Shown piece after piece: positions 1 through 8,148 of a stretch of DNA of 64,000 nucleotides (positions are counted from its first letter, which is position 1; every line of letters begins with the position of its first letter). Both the position numbers and the translations under genes were made by a program. The notes beneath the pieces are model-generated. The model ran no database searches and was not told where the DNA came from. It saw only the letters and a list, made by a program, of their open reading frames with translations. This DNA is from Flavobacterium resistens (GTDB lineage Bacteria; Bacteroidota; Bacteroidia; Flavobacteriales; Flavobacteriaceae), in contig NZ_FXTA01000005.1 of NCBI RefSeq assembly GCF_900182645.1, positions 372,001 to 436,000 of the forward strand, given 5' to 3'.

Positions 1-9
1 TCCAAAAGA

Positions 10-39
10 AAAACCCGACAATGAAAATTGTCGGGTTTT
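10..39. terminator. Bidirectional terminator downstream of obgE
   Basis: Perfect 13-bp inverted repeat (arms 10-22 and 27-39) around a 4-base loop, A-rich on one side and T-rich on the other, so it can stop transcription on either strand. It lies 22 bp past the obgE stop. The gene on the left of the window is not visible. Confidence 0.75.
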
Positions 40-60
40 GTATTTTATATAAAATGCTTT

Positions 61-1062
61 TTACTCGTTAAGCATTTTCCAAAGTTTATCTTTTAAATCT
101 GTCAAACCTTGTTGTGCAACAGATGAAATAAACATATACGGAACATCTTTAAAAGAAACATCAAGTTCGGCTTTTAATTCGGCTTTTAATTCATCATCCA
201 GCATATCGCATTTTGAGATCACTAAAAGACGTTCTTTATCCAGCATTTCAGGATTGTATTTTGTTAATTCATTAACTAAAATATCATATTCTGCTTTAAT
301 ATCCGGAGTATCAACAGGAACTAAAAACAATAAAGTTGAGTTACGTTCTATATGACGTAAGAAATAATGTCCCAAACCTTTTCCTTCAGCAGCACCTTCA
401 ATAATTCCAGGAATATCAGCAATTACAAAAGATTGAAAATCTCTATACGCAACAATTCCTAAGTTTGGTTTTAAAGTCGTAAACGGATAATCAGCAATTT
501 TTGGTTTTGCCGAAGTCAATACAGACAATAAAGTAGATTTTCCTGCATTTGGGAAACCAACTAAGCCAACATCTGCCAAAACTTTAAGTTCCAAAATGAC
601 ATCCATTTCTACACCAAGCAAACCTGGTTGTGCATAGCGAGGCGTTTGGTTAGTCGAACTTCTAAAATGCCAGTTTCCTAAACCTCCCTTTCCTCCTCTT
701 GCAAGAATCTGTTTTTCTCCGTGTTCTGTAATCTCAAAAAGTGTCTCTCCGGTTTCTTTGTCTTTTACAACAGTTCCTAGTGGCACTTCAATAATTTTAT
801 CATCTCCATCTGCTCCGGTGCTTCGATCTCCACCTCCATCTCCACCATGTCCGGCTTTAATGTGGCGCGCAAACTTTAAATGAAATAATGTCCAGAGTCC
901 TTTATTTCCCACTAAATACACATGTCCTCCGCGACCTCCGTCACCTCCGTCAGGACCTCCTTTTTCAATAAATTTCTCTCTATGTAAATGCGTAGATCCT
1001 TTTCCTCCTTTTCCGGAAGAAACATATATCTTAACGTAATCTACAAAATTTCCTTCTGTCAT
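61..1062 (-). CDS. obgE: Obg family GTPase (ribosome-associated)
   Basis: Obg/CgtA GTPase, a ribosome-associated protein involved in 50S assembly and stress responses. The 333 residues start with the glycine-rich Obg fold (about 1-158), then a G domain: G1 GFPNAGKS at 169-176, switch II DIPG at 216-219, G4 SKCD at 283-286, G5 SSV at 313-315. The chain ends just after the G domain, so the variable C-terminal OCT-type extension of other Obg proteins is missing. G4 reads SKxD instead of NKxD, which I believe is common in Bacteroidota but should change guanine contacts. A 12-bp tandem repeat in the DNA near 163-192 encodes the repeated ELKAELKA. It is the last gene of a minus-strand stretch but is separated from the upstream CNNM gene by a 32-bp palindrome, so it probably has its own promoter. 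Confidence 0.97.
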   Translation of the reverse strand: MTEGNFVDYVKIYVSSGKGGKGSTHLHREKFIEKGGPDGGDGGRGGHVYLVGNKGLWTLFHLKFARHIKAGHGGDGGGDRSTGADGDDKIIEVPLGTVVKDKETGETLFEITEHGEKQILARGGKGGLGNWHFRSSTNQTPRYAQPGLLGVEMDVILELKVLADVGLVGFPNAGKSTLLSVLTSAKPKIADYPFTTLKPNLGIVAYRDFQSFVIADIPGIIEGAAEGKGLGHYFLRHIERNSTLLFLVPVDTPDIKAEYDILVNELTKYNPEMLDKERLLVISKCDMLDDELKAELKAELDVSFKDVPYMFISSVAQQGLTDLKDKLWKMLNE

Positions 1063-1080
1063 TTTTTTTGTTTATGTGTA

Positions 1081-1112
1081 GTTTCAGTCCCGATAGCTAT
1101 CGGGACTGAAAC
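1081..1112. repeat. 32-bp perfect palindrome, copy 1 of a dispersed family
   Basis: The two 16-base halves are exact reverse complements. The core is CCCGATAGCTATCGGG (1089-1104). It sits between the end of the CNNM gene and the start of obgE. The same 16-bp core is found at 28930-28945, 39649-39664 and 55607-55622, and a relaxed form at 40805-40822. It may act as a transcript 3' end for the CNNM gene, but no T-run follows on that strand. Confidence 0.8.
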
Positions 1113-1124
1113 AAAATTTTATCT

Positions 1125-2399
1125 CTACTCTTTTAAAGCTTTTACCAAAACTTTGTCAATCTTAACACCATCCATATCGATGACTTCTAAAACGAATTTT
1201 TGCCAAACCAATTTTTCACCTTCTTTTGGAATATGCGACAACTCGGTCATAATCATACCACTAACGGTATTTACTTCGTAATCATTTGTCAATTCGTCTA
1301 ACTCAAAATAAGTTAAGAAATCATGCAATGAATAATGTCCGTCAACCAACCATGAACCATCTTCTCTTTCGATCAATTGAAATTCATCTTTGTAAAATTC
1401 GGATGCATCACCAACTAAAGCTTCCAAAATATCATTCAAAGTAATCATACCCTGAAAAACTCCATATTCATCTGAAACTAAAGCATAATGAACACCTGTT
1501 TTTTTGAAATTTTCCAATGCTTTATAAGCCGTTGTCTGTTCCATTAAATAAGGCGCATCAGACATAATTGCAGCCAAATCAAAATTATCATTTTCGATGT
1601 GGGCAAAAATATTTTTCAAAGTTACGACACCAACAATATCATCATAATTATCATTGTAAACTGGATAAACTGCGTGTAAATCCTGAACAACCAATTCTTT
1701 GATTTTCGCTTTATCTTCTTTTAGCGGAAGCATATCAACAGATTTTCTATGCGTCATCAACGAACTTACTTTTCTGTCACCTATATGAAAAACACGTTCC
1801 ACAATATCTTGTTCAATTTCCTGAACTTCACCAACTTCAGTTCCTTCTTTAATGATCGCTTTGATTTCTTCTTCTGTAACTTTTCCGTCAGCGGTTGGTT
1901 TTATCTGAAGAATATTCAACAAAAAATCGGTCGAAGATGTCAAGAGCCAAATAAAAGGCGCCGTAATAATCGAAATTACTTTCATTGGCATTGCAAACAT
2001 TTTTGCGATCGTTTCCGGATAATTTAATCCAATTCGTTTTGGAAGCAATTCTCCCAAAACCAACGAGAAAAAAGTTAGAACAACCACCACAATTCCAACT
2101 GCAAGTGAATGAGCGTAAGGTTTTAAAACAGCAAAGCCGGAAACAAAACTTTCTACGTCTATTGTAATTTTATCACCACTGTAAATACCTGTCAAAATTC
2201 CAATTAAGGTAATCCCGATTTGTACCGTTGATAAAAATTTGTTTGGAGAATTAGCCAGATCCAGCGCGATTTTAGCCCCTTTGTTTCCTTTTTTCGCCGA
2301 TGTTTCTAGTCTGTTTTTCCTAGCTGAAATCAATGCGATTTCAGACATCGAGAAAACTCCATTTAATAGTATTAGAAAAAATATTATTAGTATTTCCAT
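1125..2399 (-). CDS. CNNM/CBS-domain transporter-like protein (HlyC/CorC family)
   Basis: A membrane protein of the CNNM-CBS (HlyC/CorC, YfjD/GldE-like) family of 424 residues. The N-terminal DUF21/CNNM domain (about 1-190) has hydrophobic segments near 1-20, 60-80, 98-125 and 140-160. A pair of CBS domains follows (about 210-335), and a CorC_HlyC domain (about 345-420) closes the protein. Family members are linked to magnesium or cobalt transport; the flavobacterial GldE paralogue is linked to gliding. Nothing here separates these roles, so substrate is unassigned. The gene sits between obgE and adk, each boundary marked by a structured repeat rather than by overlap, which argues against a tight operon. 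Confidence 0.88.
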   Translation of the reverse strand: MEILIIFFLILLNGVFSMSEIALISARKNRLETSAKKGNKGAKIALDLANSPNKFLSTVQIGITLIGILTGIYSGDKITIDVESFVSGFAVLKPYAHSLAVGIVVVVLTFFSLVLGELLPKRIGLNYPETIAKMFAMPMKVISIITAPFIWLLTSSTDFLLNILQIKPTADGKVTEEEIKAIIKEGTEVGEVQEIEQDIVERVFHIGDRKVSSLMTHRKSVDMLPLKEDKAKIKELVVQDLHAVYPVYNDNYDDIVGVVTLKNIFAHIENDNFDLAAIMSDAPYLMEQTTAYKALENFKKTGVHYALVSDEYGVFQGMITLNDILEALVGDASEFYKDEFQLIEREDGSWLVDGHYSLHDFLTYFELDELTNDYEVNTVSGMIMTELSHIPKEGEKLVWQKFVLEVIDMDGVKIDKVLVKALKE

Positions 2400-2406
2400 T
2401 TTTAAG

Positions 2407-2487
2407 TTTAAAGTTAAAAGCCAAAAGTTAAATGTTTTTCAGAACTTATTTTAATTTCCTTCCAAACATTTAACTTTTAACTTCAAA
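2407..2487. repeat. Hairpin built from 7-bp words between adk and the CNNM gene
   Basis: Four consecutive 7-bp words (TTTAAAG, TTAAAAG, CCAAAAG, TTAAATG; 2407-2434) face three words in the opposite sense (CATTTAA, CTTTTAA, CTTCAAA; 2467-2487). The central arms 2423-2437 and 2464-2478 are exact 15-bp reverse complements. It lies downstream of adk and just before the CNNM start. Similar word-built hairpins occur at 24930-24990 and 58399-58488. Confidence 0.7.
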
Positions 2488-2496
2488 CAGGTTTTG

Positions 2497-3069
2497 TTAC
2501 AAATTATCTATAACCGATGTTAATCTTTCTGTAATTTGTTCAATTGTTCCAATACCATCTACGGCATGAAATTTATTTTGTTCTTTATAATATCCAATTA
2601 ATGGAGCTGTTTTTTCGTTGTACTCCTGATATCTTACACGAATTTTCTCTTCGTCCTGATCATCAGCTCTTCCGCTTGTTTTTCCTCTTTCTAGTAAACG
2701 TGCTACTAAAATTTCATCATCAGCTTCTAAAGCAATTGTAGCAGTTACGCTTGAACCAATTGTTGGCAAAAATTTGTCTAAAGCCTCAGCCTGATCGATT
2801 GTTCTTGGATAACCATCAAATAAAAATCCTGCTGTGTCAGGGTGTTTTTTTACTTCATCAATTAACATTGCAGTTGTTACTTCGCACGGAACTAATTCTC
2901 CGTTGTCCATAAAAACTCTTGCTTTTTTTCCTAGTTCAGTATCATTTTTTAAATTGAAACGAAAAATATCTCCCGTTGAAAGGTGTGTTAAATTGTATTT
3001 TTCTTTTAAAAATTCTGCCTGAGTTCCTTTTCCTGCACCAGGCTTTCCAAATAAAACGATGTTAATCAT
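2497..3069 (-). CDS. adk: Adenylate kinase
   Basis: Converts ATP plus AMP to two ADP in the cytoplasm. The 190-residue length is that of short-LID adenylate kinases. The P-loop GKPGAGKGTQ is at 8-17, the AMP-binding STGD at 31-34, the GYPRT motif at 86-90, and the LID-side RGKTSGRADD around 128-137. There are no LID cysteines, so it is not a zinc-type enzyme. It is followed on the same strand at its 5' side by hpt with a 73-bp gap. In some flavobacteria, as I recall, hpt and adk are fused into one long protein; here they are clearly two genes with a stop and separate start. Confidence 0.97.
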   Translation of the reverse strand: MINIVLFGKPGAGKGTQAEFLKEKYNLTHLSTGDIFRFNLKNDTELGKKARVFMDNGELVPCEVTTAMLIDEVKKHPDTAGFLFDGYPRTIDQAEALDKFLPTIGSSVTATIALEADDEILVARLLERGKTSGRADDQDEEKIRVRYQEYNEKTAPLIGYYKEQNKFHAVDGIGTIEQITERLTSVIDNL

Positions 3070-3142
3070 AATGACTGTTAGTGTTGCGACTTCTTACTTT
3101 TAAGAAGTTTAAAATGAATATATAGTTGTGTTTGTTTTTAAA

Positions 3143-3673
3143 TTATTCAGCTAATTTATAAATCTCTGTCAGGTTTCTTCCAAGACCATCGTAGTCTAAT
3201 CCGTAACCAACAATAAATTTATTCGGGATTCTGATTCCGATATAATCTATTTTAATATCTTTTTTATATGCTTCTGGCTTAAAGAATAACGTTGCAATTT
3301 TAAAATGCTTTACATTTCGTTCTTTAAATAAATGTTTTAACTCTTCGATTGTGTTTCCGGTATCAATAATATCTTCAATGATAACAACAGTTCTGCCTGT
3401 CAAATCCTGATTGATTCCTATTAATTTTTTTACTGAATTTGTGCTTTCAGTACCTTCATACGATGCCATTTTTATAAATGAAACTTCGCATGGTTTTTTA
3501 TATTTTTTCAAAAAATCGGAAACAACCATAAAGGCTCCGTTTAAAACTCCAATAAAAATTGGCGTATCATCTCCAAAATCGTCTTCTACCTGAGCCACTA
3601 ATTTGGTTAAAGCAAAATCAATTTCTTTAGCCGAAATAAACGGAACAAATTGTTTATCGTGAAGTTGTATCAT
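3143..3673 (-). CDS. hpt: Hypoxanthine phosphoribosyltransferase
   Basis: Purine salvage enzyme that joins hypoxanthine (or guanine) to PRPP. The 176-residue protein has the type I PRTase PRPP loop VIIEDIIDTGNT in the middle and the downstream KPEAYK and IPNKFIVGYG segments of HPRTs. I place the start at 3673 (protein beginning MIQLHDKQF). The ATG nine codons upstream is disfavoured because a TATCTTTG promoter element at 3705-3698 overlaps it and would start transcription downstream of it. It stands next to adk, another nucleotide enzyme, and is divergent from the sugar dehydrogenase gene. Confidence 0.94.
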   Translation of the reverse strand: MIQLHDKQFVPFISAKEIDFALTKLVAQVEDDFGDDTPIFIGVLNGAFMVVSDFLKKYKKPCEVSFIKMASYEGTESTNSVKKLIGINQDLTGRTVVIIEDIIDTGNTIEELKHLFKERNVKHFKIATLFFKPEAYKKDIKIDYIGIRIPNKFIVGYGLDYDGLGRNLTEIYKLAE

Positions 3674-3697
3674 TATTTTTAAATTTAAAATAATGGA

Positions 3698-3705
3698 CAA
3701 AGATA
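3698..3705 (-). promoter_or_regulatory. -7 element (TATCTTTG) for hpt
   Basis: On the minus strand this is TATCTTTG, an exact match to the Bacteroidetes TAnnTTTG element, 25 bp before the hpt start at 3673. I see no TTG at the usual spacing for the -33 element. Confidence 0.5.
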
Positions 3706-3839
3706 CAGAATTACAACTTAACTGTAAGTATCAAAATAAACTGTCTGAGTATTTTTTAAGCACATTAAGCATATGTTTTCGAAAAAAATCTTTTAAATTT
3801 TAGTAAATTGAGGCCTTTTAAACTTTAATACAAACCTCA

Positions 3840-5111
3840 ATGAAAACCACAATACAAATCTTTTCAGCATTCCTGATATTAACAGCCTGTCAAGGACAAG
3901 TAACAAAGGAAGAAAAAGAAACTTTAGCTAAACAACCTGCAATTGTTGTAAAAACTGCAATAGGCGACCTCACCCTGCCACCTCCATACGCAACCGAATC
4001 AAAAACGAAAAACAGTAAAGTTATTGGCTGGCCAGAAGGAAAAACGCCAATAGCACCAGAAGGTTTTACCGTAACAAAATTTGCTGATGGTTTTAGTAAT
4101 CCTCGCTGGAGTTATATAGGTCCAAACAATGATATTTTTGTTGTTGAAAGCGGAACAAGAACGAGTAAAAATCAAATTATAATTTTGCGCGACACTGACA
4201 AAGACGGAACTTATGAAACTCGAGAAGTTTTTTTAAAAGACCTTAACCGACCTTTAGGAATGTTAATTTTAAAAGACTTTTTTTATGTTGCCAATACTGA
4301 CGGACTTTACCGTTATCCTTATAAAAATGCACCTTTAAAATTAGAAACTCAAGGAACCAAAATTGTTGAATTACCAGCTGGCGGATACAACAATCACTGG
4401 ACGAGAAGCTTGCTTACAAATCCTGAAGAAACAAAAATTTATATTGGTGTTGGCTCAGGAAGTAATGTTGGAGAAAACGGAATGGATAAAGAAATTCGCC
4501 GTGCTGCCATTTTAGAAATCAATCCTGACGGAACCGGCGAAAAAATTTATGCTGACGGACTTAGAAACCCAATGGGAATGGATTGGAATCCGGCCAATAA
4601 AAAAGAACTTTGGACTGCAGTAAACGAAAGAGATGAACTTGGCGACGATTTAGTTCCAGATTATATTACGAGTGTAAAAAGAGGCGGTTTTTACGGATGG
4701 CCTTATTCGTATTTTGGAAGTATTCCTGATCCAAGATTAAAAGGCGAACGAAAAGATTTAGTGAAAAAAGCTATCGTTCCTGATGTTCCAGTTGGTTCCC
4801 ACACCGCTTCTTTGGGATTAGCTTTTTATACCAAAGATGCTTTTCCTGCTAAATATAAAAATGGTGCTTTTGTTGGTCAACATGGTTCTTGGAATCGTTC
4901 TAAAATTTCAGGATATAAAGTTTTATTTGTTCCTTTTAAAGATGGAAAACCTTCAGGAAAACCAGAAGATTTTTTAACCGGATTTATTTCTGATAATGAT
5001 AAAGCGGAAGTCTACGGACGCCCAGTTGCCGTTACAGTTATGAAAGACGGTTCACTTTTGGTGAATGATGACAGCGGAAATACGATTTGGAAAGTTACGG
5101 CGAATAAATAA
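3840..5111 (+). CDS. PQQ-dependent sugar dehydrogenase, lipoprotein
   Basis: A sorbosone/glucose dehydrogenase-like beta-propeller protein (423 residues) of the soluble PQQ glucose dehydrogenase type. It begins with a lipoprotein signal (LTAC, lipidated Cys17), so it is probably attached to an outer or periplasmic membrane face. The propeller includes ISG-type motifs such as GFTVTKFADGFSNPRW, GLRNPMGMDWNP (propeller strand typical of the family), and VGQHGSWNRS. Such proteins oxidise aldoses or sorbosone with PQQ, but the true substrate cannot be read from sequence. It is followed by a long hairpin repeat and then a TonB-dependent receptor, so the two may be separate units. PQQ would have to be made or scavenged; no pqq genes are visible. 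Confidence 0.85.
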   Translation: MKTTIQIFSAFLILTACQGQVTKEEKETLAKQPAIVVKTAIGDLTLPPPYATESKTKNSKVIGWPEGKTPIAPEGFTVTKFADGFSNPRWSYIGPNNDIFVVESGTRTSKNQIIILRDTDKDGTYETREVFLKDLNRPLGMLILKDFFYVANTDGLYRYPYKNAPLKLETQGTKIVELPAGGYNNHWTRSLLTNPEETKIYIGVGSGSNVGENGMDKEIRRAAILEINPDGTGEKIYADGLRNPMGMDWNPANKKELWTAVNERDELGDDLVPDYITSVKRGGFYGWPYSYFGSIPDPRLKGERKDLVKKAIVPDVPVGSHTASLGLAFYTKDAFPAKYKNGAFVGQHGSWNRSKISGYKVLFVPFKDGKPSGKPEDFLTGFISDNDKAEVYGRPVAVTVMKDGSLLVNDDSGNTIWKVTANK

Positions 5112-5130
5112 ATTCCAATTTTATTCTTTT

Positions 5131-5232
5131 TTGTCATTTCGACGAAGGAGAAATCACACTAGAAACTCCAAAATGAAAATCGCCAATCTTTGTCGAATCC
5201 CGAGTGTGATTTCTCCTTCGTCGAAATGACAA
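5131..5232. repeat. Long-arm hairpin element, copy 1
   Basis: Perfect 30-bp inverted repeat (5131-5160 and 5203-5232) around a 42-bp loop. The outer arm begins TTGTCATTTCGACGAAGGAG. A second copy with the same outer 25 bases but a different loop is at 18278-18379. Both are between two plus-strand genes. It could act as a transcript end or be a small non-autonomous mobile element. Confidence 0.85.
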
Positions 5233-5307
5233 GATTGTTTTTAAACTTTGTGCTCCGCACCAAACCTATACATTTTCTGCATTTTTTTCATATTTAAGAA
5301 ACCTTTT

Positions 5308-7410
5308 ATGTTTTCAAAAAAATATTGCTTTTTTCTTCTTGTTCTAATTGTTTGTCAAAACATTTTTGCACAAGATGGAAAAAGCAACTCTATTGATTCA
5401 GTAAAAACCCAAAAACTAAACGAAGTTTTAATCAGTCCGCTTCATATTAATCGGGATTTACAGAATAGTCCGGCTTCGATTGGTATTTTATCGGAAAAAG
5501 AATTGCTTCGAAATAATACCACAGATATCAGTAATGTCATTAATACTATTCCAGGCGTTTTTATGCAATCGTCAAATATTACCACAACCCGAATTTCGAT
5601 TCGCGGGATTGGTGCGAGAACTCCATACGGAACCAATAAAATCAGAGCTTTTTACGGAACTATTCCGCTGACTTCTGGAAACAGTGAAACCGTAATTGAT
5701 GATATTGATCTTCAAAACATCAATCAAATTGAAGTTATAAAAGGTCCGCTTTCGAGTATTTACGGCGCTGGATTGGGTGGAGCAATTTTAATTTCACCTC
5801 AAACATTAAAAAAAGAAAATTATCAGGCTGAAGTAAGTTCTGTGTTTGGTTCTTTTGGATTATTAAAAAACAGAATCAGTTTTGAGTTGAATGAAAAAAG
5901 TAGTTCTTTAAATCTTAGTTATCATAATTTAAAGACAGACGGCTGGCGACAAAATAGTGCTTACGATCGGGAAGGAATTACGCTTGGCGGAGAATTATTT
6001 AGAAAGAAAAACAGCAAACTGACTTACTTTTCTAATTATACTTATTTGAAAGCTTACATTCCGAGTTCGATTAATAAAACGACTTTCGATAATAATCCAC
6101 AAGCGGGAGCGCCGACTTGGGTTGCTTCAAAAGGATTCAAAGAATACAAATCGACTTTAGGAGGATTAGCTTATGATTTTTCAATTAATGAAAACTTAAA
6201 AAATTCGACTTCAGTTTTCATCAATTATAAAGACAGTAACGAACCACGTCCTTTTGATATTTTGCGCCAATATACTTTTGCTTCGGGCGCGAGAACTCAG
6301 TTTTCAGGAGATTTTAATATCGGAAAAATCAAAAATCAATTTATTGCTGGTCTGGAATATTTCAGAGACAATTACAGCGGAAATACTTTCCAAAACTTAT
6401 ATCAACAGAATAATGGAAATGGAAGTTTACAAGGTAATCAGCTTACTGCAACCAATCAAAAAAGAGATTTTTACAATGTTTTTTCTCAAATCAGAACTTT
6501 ACTTTCGGAACATTTTGAGATTCAAGCAGGATTAAATTACAACAAAACCAAATTTGAATTGCAGAATGATTTTCCTGCTTCCGCAAATAATCCAACGGAA
6601 CATTATAGTTATGACGGCATTTTTTCGCCACAACTTTCCTTTTTATTTAAACCGAATGAAATCCAAACCTTTTATTTTTCTATAAGCCGAGGATTTTCTC
6701 TTCCTGCGACCGAAGAGACTTTAACCTCAACAGGAAATATCAATCAAAACATAAAACCAGAAACAGGTTATAATTTCGAACTCGGAACTAAACTTCATTT
6801 TTTCAATAAAAAACTTTATACCGAAATTGCAGTTTACCGAATGGAAATTAAAGATTTATTAGTTGCCAAAAGAATTGGTGATGATCAATACGAAGGTGTA
6901 AATGCCGGAAAAACGTTTCATGAAGGAATTGAGATTTCATTACATCACAATTGGCCAATAAATCGAATTTTTACTTTAAATTCTTATGCAGGAACATCAA
7001 TCGGAAATTATGAATTTAAAGAATTCGTCGACAACGGAAATGATTTCTCTGGAAACAAACTAACCGGAGTTCCAGCCAATACAGCAAACGCAGGTTTTAT
7101 TCTAAATATGAATTCTGGATTTTATTTTTCAGCCGATTTTCAGTTTACCGATAAAATCCCAATGAACGATTCGAATGCTAATTTTTCTGATTCTTATTCG
7201 CTTTTGAATTTAAAAACGGGTTATCAATTCGAAATTTTATCTGGTTTAAAAGCGCATTTAGACGCAGGAATCAACAATGTCACAAATGAAAAATACGCTT
7301 CGATGATTTTGACCAATGCAACCGCAGTCGGAAATGCTCAACCAAGATTTTATTATCCAGGTTTACCTATTAACTATTACGGAATTATCTCATTAAATTA
7401 CTTATTTTAG
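5308..7410 (+). CDS. TonB-dependent outer-membrane receptor
   Basis: An outer-membrane TonB-dependent receptor of 700 residues. After a signal peptide ending near NIFAQ there is a short linker, the plug domain (about residues 45-155, with PGVFMQ and RISIRGIGAR), and a 22-strand barrel ending in an aromatic C-terminus (SLNYLF), as required for barrel insertion. The start at 5308 is preferred because the protein then opens with MFSKKYCFFLLV, a proper signal peptide; the earlier in-frame codon adds 20 residues without one. The ligand is unknown; the layout resembles siderophore receptors of the FecA/FhuE type more than SusC proteins, because no CarboxypepD_reg domain is seen and no SusD gene is nearby. 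Confidence 0.92.
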   Translation: MFSKKYCFFLLVLIVCQNIFAQDGKSNSIDSVKTQKLNEVLISPLHINRDLQNSPASIGILSEKELLRNNTTDISNVINTIPGVFMQSSNITTTRISIRGIGARTPYGTNKIRAFYGTIPLTSGNSETVIDDIDLQNINQIEVIKGPLSSIYGAGLGGAILISPQTLKKENYQAEVSSVFGSFGLLKNRISFELNEKSSSLNLSYHNLKTDGWRQNSAYDREGITLGGELFRKKNSKLTYFSNYTYLKAYIPSSINKTTFDNNPQAGAPTWVASKGFKEYKSTLGGLAYDFSINENLKNSTSVFINYKDSNEPRPFDILRQYTFASGARTQFSGDFNIGKIKNQFIAGLEYFRDNYSGNTFQNLYQQNNGNGSLQGNQLTATNQKRDFYNVFSQIRTLLSEHFEIQAGLNYNKTKFELQNDFPASANNPTEHYSYDGIFSPQLSFLFKPNEIQTFYFSISRGFSLPATEETLTSTGNINQNIKPETGYNFELGTKLHFFNKKLYTEIAVYRMEIKDLLVAKRIGDDQYEGVNAGKTFHEGIEISLHHNWPINRIFTLNSYAGTSIGNYEFKEFVDNGNDFSGNKLTGVPANTANAGFILNMNSGFYFSADFQFTDKIPMNDSNANFSDSYSLLNLKTGYQFEILSGLKAHLDAGINNVTNEKYASMILTNATAVGNAQPRFYYPGLPINYYGIISLNYLF

Positions 7411-7429
7411 CTTAGTATTTAAATATTAA

Positions 7430-7984
7430 ATGATGCTTTCTGAATTGCAAAAAAAACTCGATTATGTAAATGCTTATAGAGAAAATCGTCTCAAAACGGC
7501 ACAAGATGTTTTAGAAAATCCTTCCCTTTTTAGTGAATTGGTTTCGATTTGCTTTTCGCCCGAAGACAAAAACAATCATAAAGCCTGCTGGATTTTAGAA
7601 TTTGTGTCTTATGAAGAATTGCTTTGGCTTCAGCCGCATCTTGATTTTTTCTGTTCGAATCTAAAAGTTTTAAAAGATGAAAGTTCCATGCGTCCAATTG
7701 CAAAAGTTGTTCAGCTTTTGGTAAAATCACATTATAAAAAAAACGAAAACTCTATAAAACTATCTGAAGAAAATCTGCAAGACTGTATCGAAGCTTCTTT
7801 TGATTGGTTAATTAATGATACCAAAGTCGCCACAAAAGCATATTCCATAAGAACTTTATATGTTTTAGGAAATCATTACGACTGGATTCATCCCGAACTA
7901 AAAGTGATTATTGACAAAGATTTCGGAGATCACTCTGCCGCGTACAAAGCCGTTGCCAAAGAAGTTTTGAAGAAAATAAAATAG
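7430..7984 (+). CDS. Conserved hypothetical protein (HEAT-like helical)
   Basis: A 184-residue soluble, probably all-helical protein, charged and without signal peptide or membrane segment. Hydrophobic heptad patterns and repeats such as WILEFVSYEELLWLQPHLDFF and the C-terminal YSIRTLYVLGNHYDWI suggest HEAT-like helical pairs. I recall that homologues in Flavobacterium are sometimes labelled adenylosuccinate lyase, but no ASL signature is present and I do not endorse that name. It follows the TonB receptor by 19 bp and precedes purK. Two ATG codons in a row open the gene; either could be used. Function unknown. Confidence 0.75.
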   Translation: MMLSELQKKLDYVNAYRENRLKTAQDVLENPSLFSELVSICFSPEDKNNHKACWILEFVSYEELLWLQPHLDFFCSNLKVLKDESSMRPIAKVVQLLVKSHYKKNENSIKLSEENLQDCIEASFDWLINDTKVATKAYSIRTLYVLGNHYDWIHPELKVIIDKDFGDHSAAYKAVAKEVLKKIK

Positions 7985-8001
7985 TTTTTTTGATAGCCGC
8001 T

Positions 8002-8053
8002 AATTCACGAATTTTTTCTTTCACTTTTCGTATAAAAATATAATTCGTGAATT
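8002..8053. repeat. 12-bp inverted repeat upstream of purK
   Basis: AATTCACGAATT at 8002-8013 is repeated in inverse as AATTCGTGAATT at 8042-8053, with a 28-bp loop. It lies between the hypothetical gene and the purK promoter and may end the upstream transcript. Confidence 0.5.
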
Positions 8054-8099
8054 GCTTCGCCAGTCGCTATCGCTCGAGTCGTGGCAAAAAAAACTAAAT

Positions 8100-8131
8100 T
8101 TTGGCTAAAAAAAGATTAAAAGGTATCTTTG
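8100..8131 (+). promoter_or_regulatory. Promoter of purK
   Basis: TTTG (8100-8103), 20-bp spacer, TATCTTTG (8124-8131): a full match to the Bacteroidetes sigma consensus. Transcription would begin near 8136-8140, which rules out the in-frame TTG at 8101 and fixes the ATG at 8149 with a very short leader. Confidence 0.8.
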
Positions 8132-8148
8132 CAAAAACACAACACAAA

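Noticed and set aside
8101..8148. Longer N-terminus of PurK
   Set aside because: A consensus promoter (8100-8131) covers this part, and the family start fits 8149.
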